Shown here: positions 52,769 to 62,901 of the stretch, in pieces
Layout: every line of letters begins with the position of its first letter
Position numbering within the stretch: the first letter of the stretch is position 1
Origin: Sphingomonas aerolata
GTDB lineage: Bacteria; Pseudomonadota; Alphaproteobacteria; Sphingomonadales; Sphingomonadaceae
NCBI RefSeq assembly: GCF_003046295.1
Contig: NZ_PZZN01000003.1
Location: 682,001-746,000, forward strand
Direction: 5' to 3'
Length of the DNA: 64,000 bases
The notes under the pieces: generated by a model
Databases searched by the model: none
Seen by the model: the letters and a program-made list of their open reading frames with translations, nothing else
What the model was told of the DNA's origin: nothing
Program-made: the position numbers and the translations under genes

Positions 52769-55700
52769 ATGCGCTTCTCGCGCTTCTTTATCACCCGGCC
52801 GATCTTTGCGGGCGTGATCGCGGTGATCATCACGATCGTCGGTGCGATCGCCTATATGGCGCTGCCGGTGTCGCAATATCCCGACATCGTCCCTCCCACC
52901 GTCACCGTCAGCGCGACCTATCCGGGCGCGTCGGCCGAGACGGTCGCCGAAACCGTCGCCGCGCCGATCGAGCAGGAGATCAACGGCGTCGACAACATGC
53001 TCTACCAGTCGTCGCAATCGACCGGCGACGGCAAGGTGACGATCACCGTCACCTTCAAGATCGGCACCGACCTCGATGCCGCGCAGGTGCTCGTCCAGAA
53101 CCGCGTCGCGGTCGCGGTGCCGCGCCTGCCCGAGGACGTCCAGCGATTGGGCGTCGTCACGCGCAAGACCTCGCCCGACTTCCTGATGGTCGTGAACCTC
53201 GTCTCGCCCGACAACTCGCTCGATCGCGGCTACATCTCCAACTACGCGCTGACTCAGGTCCGCGATCGCCTCAGCCGCATCGACGGCGTCGGCGACGTGC
53301 AGCTGTTCGGCGCGCGCGATTATTCGATGCGCGTCTGGATCGACCCCGGCCGTGCCGCCGCGCTTGACCTCACCGCGGGCGAGATCGTCGCAGCGCTCCG
53401 CGCGCAGAACGTCCAGGTCGCCGCCGGCACGCTCGGCCAGCCGCCCTATGACAAGGGCAACAGCGCGTTTCAGCTCAACGTCGAGACGCAAGGGCGCCTG
53501 ACCGATCCCAAGCAGTTCGCGGACGTCGTCATCCGCACCGACGCGCAGGGCCGCCAGGTCCGCGTCTCGGACGTCGCCCGCGTCGAGCTCGGTGCGCAGG
53601 ATTACGGCGCCAACACCTATCTCAGCGGCAAGCCCACCGTCATCGCCGCGGTCTTCCAGCGTCCCGGCTCGAACGCGCTCGGCGCAGCGCAGGCCGTCAC
53701 CGCCGAAATGGAGAGCATGTCGAAGCGCTTTCCCAAGGGCCTGGAATACAAGGTCATCTACAACCCGACCGAATTCATCGCGCAGTCGATCGACGCGGTG
53801 AAGCATACGTTGTTCGAGGCGATGATCCTCGTCGTGCTCGTCATCCTCGTCTTCCTGCAGAAATGGCGCGCGGCGATCATCCCGATCGTGGCGATCCCGG
53901 TCTCGCTGATCGGCACCTTCGCGGTGCTCGCCGCATTCGGCTACAGCCTCAACAACCTGTCGCTGTTCGGCCTCGTCCTCGCGATCGGCATCGTCGTCGA
54001 CGACGCGATCGTCGTGGTCGAGAATGTCGAGCGCAACCTCGAACACGGGCTCTCGCCGCTGGAGGCCGCGCGCACGTCGATGGACGAGGTGTCGGGTGCG
54101 CTCGTCGCGATCGTGCTCGTGCTGTGCGCGGTGTTCATCCCGACGGTGTTCCTGACCGGGCTGTCGGGCGCGTTCTACCGCCAGTTCGCGGTCACGATCT
54201 CGACCGCGACGATCATCTCGCTGCTCATCTCGCTGACGCTGTCGCCGGCGCTCGCCGCGATGCTGCTCAAGCCCAACGTCCCTACAGGATCGGGCAACCG
54301 GCTGACCACGGTGCGCCGCGCGGGCGATGCCTTCAACCGCGGGTTCGAGCGGATGAGCGAAAGCTATGGCCGCCTCACCGCGCGCCTCGTCGCCGCGCCG
54401 AAGCGGATGATGGTCGCCTATGCCGCGCTGATCGCGGTCACGGTCGGGGTCTTCATGGTCACCCCGTCGGGCTTCGTCCCTGCGCAGGACCAGGGCTATT
54501 TCCTGACCGTCATCCAGCTGCCCCCCGGCTCGTCGGTCGAGCGTACCGACGCGGTAATGCAGAAGGTCGCAAAACGCATCCTGCCGCTTGCCGGCGTCAA
54601 GGGCGCGGTCATGCTCGCGGGCTTTGACGGCCCATCGCAGACCCTCGCCCCGAACTCGGCCGCCGCTTATATTCCGCTCAAGAGCTTTGCCGAGCGCAAG
54701 AAACTCGGCGTCACGCTCGCCAGCATCATGGCGGAATCGCAGAAGGCGACCGGCGACATCACCGAGGCACGCCTGCTGATCGTCCCGCCGCCCTTGATCC
54801 AGGGCATCGGCTCGGCCGGCGGCTATCGCCTGATGGTTCAGGACCAGGGCGGCCACGGCTATGGCGACCTCGGCAAGACGAGCTACGACCTGATCGGCAA
54901 GGCGAACCAGACCAAGGGCCTGGCGCAGGTCTACACCTTCTTCGATACCGCCACGCCGCGCATCTTCGCCGATGTCGACCGCGCCAAGGCCAATCTGCTC
55001 GGCGTCCCCCCAGAGCGCGTGTTCGAGGCGTTGCAGGTCTATCTCGGCTCGGCGTTCGTCAACGACTTCAACCTGCTGGGGCGCACCTACCGCGTCACCG
55101 CGCAGGCCGACGCACCGTTCCGCAACACCACCGCGGACATCGCCAACCTCAAGACCCGCTCCAATTCGGGCCAGATGGTCCCGGTCGGCTCGGTCTCGAC
55201 GTTCCGCGACAAGACCGGCCCGTACCGCGTCGTCCGATACAACCTGTTCCCGGCGGTCGAGGTCGATGGCGACACTGCGAAGGGCTATTCCTCGGGCCAG
55301 TCGCTGGTGGCGATGGAAAAGCTCGCCGATGCGTCGCTGCCCGCGGGCTATGCGCATGAATGGACCGGCATCGCCTACCAGCAAAAGGCGGCCGGCAGCA
55401 CCGCCGCCTTGGTCTTCGGGATGGCCGTGCTGTTCGTCTTCCTTGTCCTCGCCGCGCAATACGAAAGCCTGACGCTGCCGCTCGCGATCATCCTGATCGT
55501 GCCGATGTGTTTGCTCGCCGCGATGACCGGGGTGAACCTGCGCGGCATGGACAACAACGTTCTCACGCAGATCGGGCTGGTCGTGCTCATTGCCCTGGCC
55601 GCGAAGAACGCGATCCTCGTGGTCGAGTTCGCCAAGCAGGCCGAGGAACAGGACGGGCTGTCGCCGGTCGAGGCGGCGGTGCGTGCGGCGAAGGACCGAT

Positions 55701-55942
55701 TGCGGCCGATCCTGATGACGAGCTTCGCGTTCATCCTCGGCGCGGTGCCGCTGGTGATCGCCGACGGGGCCGGCGCCGAACTGCGCCAGGCGCTCGGCAC
55801 CGCGGTGTTCTTCGGGATGATCGGCGTGACCGGGTTCGGGCTGCTTTTCACCCCCACCTTCTACGTCGTCGCACGGGCGCTGGCGCTGCGGTTCGAACGC
55901 CGCCGCGCTGCCCCCGCCGCGACCCTACAGCCAGCCGAATAG
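52769..55942 (+). CDS. RND (HAE1-type) multidrug efflux pump
   Basis: A 1,057-aa inner-membrane proton-driven pump with 12 expected spans and two large periplasmic loops. The start MRFSRFFITRPIFAGVIAVI is typical of AcrB/MexF-type pumps. TM4 carries the proton-relay pair in AIGIVVDDAIVVVENVE. YPDIVPPTVTVSATYPGA and FPKGLEYKVIYNPTEFI mark the porter domains, and RPILMTSFAFILGAVPL lies in the C-terminal half. GAGGAAA precedes ATG 52769. It works with the adaptor upstream and the outer-membrane factor 10 bases downstream to expel drugs, solvents or metabolites. Confidence 0.95.
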   Translation: MRFSRFFITRPIFAGVIAVIITIVGAIAYMALPVSQYPDIVPPTVTVSATYPGASAETVAETVAAPIEQEINGVDNMLYQSSQSTGDGKVTITVTFKIGTDLDAAQVLVQNRVAVAVPRLPEDVQRLGVVTRKTSPDFLMVVNLVSPDNSLDRGYISNYALTQVRDRLSRIDGVGDVQLFGARDYSMRVWIDPGRAAALDLTAGEIVAALRAQNVQVAAGTLGQPPYDKGNSAFQLNVETQGRLTDPKQFADVVIRTDAQGRQVRVSDVARVELGAQDYGANTYLSGKPTVIAAVFQRPGSNALGAAQAVTAEMESMSKRFPKGLEYKVIYNPTEFIAQSIDAVKHTLFEAMILVVLVILVFLQKWRAAIIPIVAIPVSLIGTFAVLAAFGYSLNNLSLFGLVLAIGIVVDDAIVVVENVERNLEHGLSPLEAARTSMDEVSGALVAIVLVLCAVFIPTVFLTGLSGAFYRQFAVTISTATIISLLISLTLSPALAAMLLKPNVPTGSGNRLTTVRRAGDAFNRGFERMSESYGRLTARLVAAPKRMMVAYAALIAVTVGVFMVTPSGFVPAQDQGYFLTVIQLPPGSSVERTDAVMQKVAKRILPLAGVKGAVMLAGFDGPSQTLAPNSAAAYIPLKSFAERKKLGVTLASIMAESQKATGDITEARLLIVPPPLIQGIGSAGGYRLMVQDQGGHGYGDLGKTSYDLIGKANQTKGLAQVYTFFDTATPRIFADVDRAKANLLGVPPERVFEALQVYLGSAFVNDFNLLGRTYRVTAQADAPFRNTTADIANLKTRSNSGQMVPVGSVSTFRDKTGPYRVVRYNLFPAVEVDGDTAKGYSSGQSLVAMEKLADASLPAGYAHEWTGIAYQQKAAGSTAALVFGMAVLFVFLVLAAQYESLTLPLAIILIVPMCLLAAMTGVNLRGMDNNVLTQIGLVVLIALAAKNAILVVEFAKQAEEQDGLSPVEAAVRAAKDRLRPILMTSFAFILGAVPLVIADGAGAELRQALGTAVFFGMIGVTGFGLLFTPTFYVVARALALRFERRRAAPAATLQPAE

Positions 55943-55952
55943 GACCAGCCTC

Positions 55953-57365
55953 ATGAAGTCCCTGCTTCTCGCGAGCCTCTCGGCGCTGACGCTCGCCGCG
56001 TGCGCCGCCGGCCCCGACTATGTCGCGCCGATCACCCCGCCCAAGGCCGCCGCATCGTTCGTCACCGCGAACGCCGCTACGATCACGACCGCGCCCGATA
56101 ACGACTGGTGGCGGATGTACCGCGACCCGGCCCTCGACGGCCTCGTCGCCGACGCGCTGGCGGCGAACACCGACCTGCGCGTCGCGGTCGCCCGGCTCGA
56201 CAGCGCGCGCGCGTCGTTGCGCGGCGCCAAGACCGATCGCGAGCCACAGGTGAACGCCAGCGGCAGCGGCAATTACTCCCGGACGTCGCAACTCCAGAAC
56301 CTGCCCGGCTTCGACCGCGAGCGCGCCACCTACGATGTCGGGCTCGACGTCAGCTACGAGGTCGATCTGGCCGGCCGCGTCCGCCGCAACGTCGAGGCCG
56401 CGCGCGGCGACGTCGGCGCGGCGCAGGCCGATGCCGACGCGGTGCGGGTCTCGATCGTCGCCGCCACAACGCGCGCCTATGTCGACGCCGCATCATCCGC
56501 CGAACGCCTCGCGGTCGCCCGGCGGATCGTCGACCTGCTCGACAAGTCGAACACGCTGACCGGCAAGCGGGTCGATGCAGGTCGCGCCGCGCGTCTCGAT
56601 CAGGTCCGGATCGCCGCCCTACGCGATCAGCGCGCCGCCAACATCCCGCAGATCGAGGCCGAGCGCCAAGCCGCGCTCTTCCGGCTCGCCACGCTCACCG
56701 GCCGCACCCCGCAGGACCTGCCCGCCAGCGCCGGCGCACGCACGACCACGCCATGGCTCGACCGGCCGATCCCGATCGGCGACGGCGCGAGCCTGCTAGC
56801 TCGCCGTCCCGACGTCCACGCCGCCGAACGCCGCCTCGCCGCCGCCACCGCACGGATCGGGGTGCAGACGTCGCAGCTCTATCCGCAGATTGCGCTCGGC
56901 GGGTCGATCGGCTCGACCGCGCTCAGCGTCGGCGACGTCTTCACCGGCGGGCCGGTCCGCTGGTTGCTGGGCCCGCTGCTCAACTGGACGGTCAATCAGT
57001 CCGCCGCCCGCGCCCGCATCGCCGGTGCGGAGGCCGACACGCGCGGCGCGCTGGCCAGCTTCGACGGCAGCGTGCTGACCGCGCTCGAGGAAACCGAGAC
57101 CGCGCTGTCCAACTATGCGCGCGAACTCGATCGCCGCACGCAGCTGCAATCCGCGCACGACAACGCCGCCACCGCCGCGCGCATCACCCGCGCGCGCCAG
57201 CGTGAGGGCCAGATCGACTTCCTCGACGTCCTCGATGCCGAGCGGACGCTGGCGGATACCGATACCGAGCTTGCCGCGGCGGACGCCCGCATCGCGGGGG
57301 CGCAGGTCGATCTGTTCCGTGCACTCGGCGGGGGATGGCAGGCGCCGGGGCGCCCTGCCGGCTGA
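55953..57365 (+). CDS. NodT-family outer-membrane factor of the RND pump
   Basis: A 470-aa outer-membrane lipoprotein channel. The signal peptide SLLLASLSALTLAAC has the lipobox LAAC, then AAGPDYVAP, the usual NodT start. Two TolC-type repeats are visible (NTDLRVAVARLDSARASLRG, GLDVSYEVDLAGRVRRNVEA, then LARRPDVHAAERRLAAATAR and LLNWTVNQSAARARIAGAEA). The end ALGGGWQAPG is typical. AGGACC precedes ATG 55953; the gene follows the pump after 10 bases. Confidence 0.93.
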   Translation: MKSLLLASLSALTLAACAAGPDYVAPITPPKAAASFVTANAATITTAPDNDWWRMYRDPALDGLVADALAANTDLRVAVARLDSARASLRGAKTDREPQVNASGSGNYSRTSQLQNLPGFDRERATYDVGLDVSYEVDLAGRVRRNVEAARGDVGAAQADADAVRVSIVAATTRAYVDAASSAERLAVARRIVDLLDKSNTLTGKRVDAGRAARLDQVRIAALRDQRAANIPQIEAERQAALFRLATLTGRTPQDLPASAGARTTTPWLDRPIPIGDGASLLARRPDVHAAERRLAAATARIGVQTSQLYPQIALGGSIGSTALSVGDVFTGGPVRWLLGPLLNWTVNQSAARARIAGAEADTRGALASFDGSVLTALEETETALSNYARELDRRTQLQSAHDNAATAARITRARQREGQIDFLDVLDAERTLADTDTELAAADARIAGAQVDLFRALGGGWQAPGRPAG

Positions 57366-57449
57366 CACCGGCGCGGCATCGTCGCGTGTCACTGATCCGT
57401 CCCCGACACGTCATCAAACTGTACCGGCGGGCGCATACCGCCTGGGCCG

Positions 57450-57956
57450 ATGGGGACGTCCGAGCTCAGCATGGTCGATACGGGGGCGGGTCGCCTCTGG
57501 GCGGGCTGGTCGCGTCTGCGCGCGCAGGTCGAACGGCTGACGCGGCGGGCGGATGGCGAGGATCTGCTCCACGACGCCTATGTCAGCCTGGCGACCCTGC
57601 CCGCGGCGCCGCGCAACGACGAGGCGTTCCTCGTCCATGCGGCAGTCAACCGCGGCCGCGATGCGTTCCGGCGCGAGGCTGTTCGCGGGGCAAGCGAAGA
57701 CGCGGGAGCGATTGAATGGCTGCGCGACTGTTCGCCGATCCAGGACGAAGTGCTGATCGCGAAGGCGCGGCTCGACCGGGTGCGCGAGGGGCTCGATCGT
57801 CTCAGCCCGCGGACCCGCGAGATCTTCCTCATGCAGCGGCTCGACGGGTATAAATATCGCGAGATTGCTGCGCGTCTGGGAATCAGCCAGAGTGCGGTCG
57901 AAAAGCACATGGCCAAGGCGATGACCTTCCTGGTCGATTGGACGGAGGATTGGTGA
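57450..57956 (+). CDS. ECF sigma factor, FecI-like
   Basis: A 168-aa extracytoplasmic-function sigma factor. Region 2 reads GEDLLHDAYVSLATLPAAPR and region 4 LDRLSPRTREIFLMQRLDGY followed by KYREIAARLGISQSAVEKHM. The linker is short, as in FecI. ATG 57471 (MVDTGAG) is an alternative start with little difference in support. FecI-type sigma factors respond through FecR to a TonB-dependent receptor. Here fecR follows at eight bases but is cut short and the receptor gene is missing, so the factor has probably lost its input. Confidence 0.88.
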   Translation: MGTSELSMVDTGAGRLWAGWSRLRAQVERLTRRADGEDLLHDAYVSLATLPAAPRNDEAFLVHAAVNRGRDAFRREAVRGASEDAGAIEWLRDCSPIQDEVLIAKARLDRVREGLDRLSPRTREIFLMQRLDGYKYREIAARLGISQSAVEKHMAKAMTFLVDWTEDW

Positions 57957-57963
57957 GCACGCA

Positions 57964-58336
57964 ATGCATGGCCGCAAATCCCTAGACCGGATGTTTTCGG
58001 ACAAGGCGGCGCCCGAACGCACCGCGGCGCAGTGGATCGCACGGCTCAACGCGGACGATTGCAGCGCGCAGGACGCGATCGTCTTCCGGCAGTGGCTGAC
58101 CGCGAACCCCGAACAGGCCGAACGGTTCGAGCGCGCGACCGACCTTTGGGACATGGTCCCGGGAACCGCACCGTCGCGCGCACCGGTGGTGACGCGCCGC
58201 CGCGCGCTGGGCGGGGTCGCGGCACTCGCGGTCACGGCCGTCGCAGGAACCGGTGTGTTCCAGGCCGCCTATGCCGCGACGCCGTATCGGACGGGGATCG
58301 GCGAGCAGCGACGGATCGTGCTGCCCGACGGCTCGG
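57964..58336 (+). pseudogene. fecR anti-sigma gene, 5' part only
   Basis: The frame from ATG 57964 gives the FecR N-terminal domain (RTAAQWIARLNADDCSAQDA, LTANPEQAERFERATDLWDM), one membrane span after the RRRALGG stop (GGVAALAVTAVAGTGVFQAA) and the start of the periplasmic FecR domain (YRTGIGEQRRIVLPDGS). It stops being FecR exactly at LPDGS, which in the family continues for about 200 residues. From about 58,331 onward the DNA codes for another protein in a different frame, so translation runs into 24 nonsense residues and ends at 58410. A deletion joined this gene to the phosphatase gene that follows. Confidence 0.85.
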
Positions 58337-59471
58337 CCCGAGCCCGGAGGAGCTCGGCCGCTACAGCCGCCGCGCCTGGCCGCGCTTCAAGGTGCCGGCG
58401 GGGCACCTGACCGCGAATGGCGCGACGCTCGTGACGATGCTCGGCGGCTGGTACGCGGCGCGCTACCGGCAGCTGGGCCTGCTCGGCGCGAGCGACTGCG
58501 CGGTCTATTACTGGGCGAACCACACGCAGCGCACCGAGGCCACAGCGACCGCGCTCGCCGCCGGCCTGACCCCAGGGTGCGCGGCGACCATCCACCAGTC
58601 CGCGGCCGCGCCCGATCCGCTGTTCGAGGCGCCGCACACCCCGCTCGCGCCGCTCGACGCCCCGCGGATGCTCGCGGCAATCTCCGCACGCGTCGACGGC
58701 GATCTGGCGGCGTGGGACGCGCGTCAGACCCCCGGCCGCGACCGGTTCGAGGCGCTGATGCTGCAATGCCGCCGTATCCCGTGCTCGACGACCGAGCGCA
58801 CCCGGGTCCAGCGCCGGCTGGGCGATACCCCGATCGCGATGCGGATCGACGCGGCGGGCATGCCCGACCTCACCTCGCCCAGTCTGCAGGTTGCCGGGAT
58901 CGCCGAAAGCCTCGTCATGGCCTATGCGGACGGGCTCGCCTTCCCCGGCTGGAGCGGGATCGACGCGGCGACGATCGGCAAGGCGCTCGCCGTCCATGGG
59001 GCCGGCATCGACCTGCGCACGCGCACCCCGGAAGTCGGCCGCCAGACCAGCAGCTATCTCGCGATGCGGCTGCTCGCGACGCTCCAGCGCGGTGCAGGCG
59101 CGACCGCGCTGGCCGACCCGATCGGCGACGCGGAGAAGATCGTCGTCGTCAGCGGCCATGACGGCACGGTAACGATGCTCGCCGGGCTGCTCGGTCTCGA
59201 CTGGACGCTGCGCGATTACGGCGCCGGCGAAGCCGCCCCCGGCGGCGGGCTGGTGTTCGAGCTGTGGCGTCGTGGCGCGACCGGCAAGAGCGTCGTGCGG
59301 GTTCGCTATGTCGCGCAGGGGCTTGACCAGATGCGCTACCGCATCCCGCTGTCGGCGCAGACTCCGCCGGAGATCGTCGCGATCCCGGTCCCCGGCTGCG
59401 GCGACCCCTGCCCGCTCCCCCGCTTCACGCGCTATGTCCTGGATCAGGTGTCGCCCCCACCGCAGGGCTAG
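58335..59471 (+). pseudogene. histidine acid phosphatase (phytase-like), 5' part missing
   Basis: The frame beginning near 58335 (GPSPEELGRYSRRAWPRFKV) is the part of a histidine acid phosphatase that follows the catalytic RHGxRxP motif. It goes on with LTANGATLVTMLGGWYAARY, NRTQRTEATATALAAGL-like HTQRTEATATALAAGLTPG, DRFEALMLQCRRIPCSTTER and the C-terminal catalytic pair in SGHDGTVTMLAGLLGLDW. RHGxRxP and the signal peptide are absent in every frame upstream; that DNA is fecR instead. The remaining 378 codons are intact, so the loss is recent, but the enzyme lacks its nucleophilic histidine and cannot be active. It would have hydrolysed phosphomonoesters such as phytate in the periplasm. Confidence 0.85.
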
Positions 59472-59484
59472 CGCGGAAGCGCGC

Positions 59485-59805
59485 TTAATTGCCCTCGGCG
59501 TCGACGACGAACACCACGGGCTTGCCGCGCGACATCGGCTCCCAGCCTGCGCCCAACGCCGCCCGGATACCGCGCGAAATGGTCGGATCGTCGATCTGGA
59601 GCCGTCCGCGCGGCAAGCCCTTCAGCAGGCGCTTGGGGGCGGGAAATTCGAGCATCGCCTCACGCTGGCAGTCCTTTTCGAGCAGCGAAAGGACCATCCC
59701 CTTCCACCCGTCGTCGTCCGACCATTGTGGCTCGCTCTGGAGGCGCCATTCATAGGTGGTGCCATCGACGTCGATGGTACCGGACGTGCTGAGATTTTTC
59801 GACAT
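59485..59805 (-). CDS. conserved-type hypothetical protein, 106 aa
   Basis: A 106-aa soluble protein. It contains SGTIDVDGTTYEWRLQSEPQ, a strand-rich N-terminal half, then KDCQREAMLEFPAPKRLLKG, LPRGRLQIDDPTISRGIRAA and LGAGWEPMSRGKPVVFVVDA. The compositional balance and codon use are those of a real gene, and ATG 59805 is reasonable. I do not recognise a function. It is convergent with the phosphatase remnant. Confidence 0.7.
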   Translation of the reverse strand: MSKNLSTSGTIDVDGTTYEWRLQSEPQWSDDDGWKGMVLSLLEKDCQREAMLEFPAPKRLLKGLPRGRLQIDDPTISRGIRAALGAGWEPMSRGKPVVFVVDAEGN

Positions 59806-59949
59806 GCCGCCGCCTTAGCAGGTCTGTCACGGCATACCATGCGTCCGATCGCACGCCATGGCCGGTCCTGAATTACCAGCCTGCGACGGAGCCGCTATGT
59901 TCTTGGCGTGGGTGATCGTAGAAGCCGCCAAAAGCGCACCGGGGGAGCC

Positions 59950-60762
59950 ATGACGACGAAATCGCGCTATCAGGCGCCCGCGCTCAAAAAGGGGCTCGAG
60001 ATCCTCGAGCTGCTGGCCGCCGCCACCGCGCCGCTCAACATGTCGGATATCTCGACCGCGCTCGGCCGGTCGGTCAGCGAGATCTTCCGCATGCTGCAGG
60101 TGCTCGAGGAACACCGCTATATCGCGCGGGGCGATGACGGCTACCGGCTGACCAACCGGCTGTTCGCGCTCGGCATGAGCCAGCCGCCGGTCCGCAACCT
60201 CGTCGGGATCGCGCTTCCGGTCATGAGCGAGGTCGCGCGGCGGACCGGGCAAAGCTGTCACATGGCGGTGGCGTCGGGTGCCGAGATGGTCGTGATCGTC
60301 GGCGTCGAGGCCCCCAGCCTGTCGGGCTTTGCCATCCGGGTTGGCTATCGCCGGCCGCTGCATCGCTCGGCGTCGGGACGCGTCCTGCTCGCGTTCCAGT
60401 CGGCGGATGTGCGCCAGGCCATGCTCGACGACGTGCGTCTGGCGGGCGCTGCATTCGATGCGGCCGCGCTGGCGGCGGAGCTGGACGGGATCGCGGCGAA
60501 GGGTCTGCACACCACCCCAAGTCCGGTCCTGAATGCGATTACCGACATGTCGGTGCCGATTCTGGTGATGGGGTCCGCGCGGGCGGCGTTGACCGTGCCG
60601 TTCGTCGATGGCCCGGGCGCGCGTGTGACGCTGGACGCGTCGCAGGCTGTGCTGCGCCATGCCGCCGCGACGATCGCCGAGCAACTGTCCCCCGAAGTCC
60701 GCGACGGGCTGTATCAGCGGGTCGTCGACCATGGCGTGTCGGACGCGGGATCCGACGGCTGA
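59950..60762 (+). CDS. IclR-family transcriptional regulator of the fucose-type cluster
   Basis: A 270-aa regulator, ATG 59950 after GGGGGAG. Residues 10-75 are the IclR winged helix (ALKKGLEILELLAAATAPLN, MSDISTALGRSVSEIFRMLQ, VLEEHRYIARGDDGYRLTNR). Residues 85-260 are the effector domain (ARRTGQSCHMAVASGAEMVV, HRSASGRVLLAFQS). IclR proteins bind operators as dimers or tetramers and respond to small metabolites. Location suggests control of the neighbouring sugar genes. The mutarotase follows 50 bases later on the same strand. Confidence 0.9.
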   Translation: MTTKSRYQAPALKKGLEILELLAAATAPLNMSDISTALGRSVSEIFRMLQVLEEHRYIARGDDGYRLTNRLFALGMSQPPVRNLVGIALPVMSEVARRTGQSCHMAVASGAEMVVIVGVEAPSLSGFAIRVGYRRPLHRSASGRVLLAFQSADVRQAMLDDVRLAGAAFDAAALAAELDGIAAKGLHTTPSPVLNAITDMSVPILVMGSARAALTVPFVDGPGARVTLDASQAVLRHAAATIAEQLSPEVRDGLYQRVVDHGVSDAGSDG

Positions 60763-60812
60763 CCGCTCCAAGCGTGTCGCCTACTCCCCTCCTCACGATG
60801 GAACACCATATC

Positions 60813-61151
60813 ATGTGGCATTGCCTTTTCCTCGACCTTCACGACGATGCCGCGCTGATCGCGGCGTATCGCGATCGCCACCGCGCGGTGCCGCCGGCCG
60901 TGCTCGCCTCGATCCGGGCGGCGGGGATCGAGGCGATGGACATCTATCAGCGCGATGACCGGCTGGTGATGATGATGCGGACCGGTCCCGACTTCGACCC
61001 CGAGGCGAAGGCCGCGGCCGACGCGTCCGATCCCGCCGTGGTCGCGTGGGAGGCCGCGATGTCGCGCCTGCAGCGCCCGTTGCCGAGCGCGCAGCCGGGC
61101 GAGAAATGGCTGCCCGCCGAACGGATCTTCGCGCTCGACGAGCAGGGCTGA
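60813..61151 (+). CDS. L-fucose/L-rhamnose mutarotase family protein
   Basis: A 112-aa enzyme of the RhaM-like family (COG3254) that interconverts alpha and beta anomers of a deoxysugar. ATG 60813 gives a normal-length protein (WHCLFLDLHDDAALIAAYRD); ATG 60798 and GTG 60774 are possible longer starts without better ribosome-binding sites. The active-site histidine region is YRDRHRAVPPAVLASIRAAG, followed by EAMDIYQRDDRLVMMMRTGP and PLPSAQPGEKWLPAERIFAL. In this setting the sugar is probably L-fucose, as the following genes encode oxidative L-fucose degradation. Confidence 0.85.
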   Translation: MWHCLFLDLHDDAALIAAYRDRHRAVPPAVLASIRAAGIEAMDIYQRDDRLVMMMRTGPDFDPEAKAAADASDPAVVAWEAAMSRLQRPLPSAQPGEKWLPAERIFALDEQG

Positions 61152-61155
61152 CCGG

Positions 61156-62783
<1,628 letters not shown>

Positions 62784-62901
62784 CGGGCTTTTGCATCCCT
62801 TCACTTGTTGCTCACCTGTGACATGATTTTTTATATATGCAAACCTCTCTCAAGGCCTATGATGGCGGCAATCGCACCAGAGGCGACGAAGAGAGGATGT
62901 C

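Noticed and set aside
52721..55459. A 912-codon minus-strand frame opposite the RND pump
   Set aside because: Antisense of a textbook pump gene, with low-complexity charged translation and no start signals.
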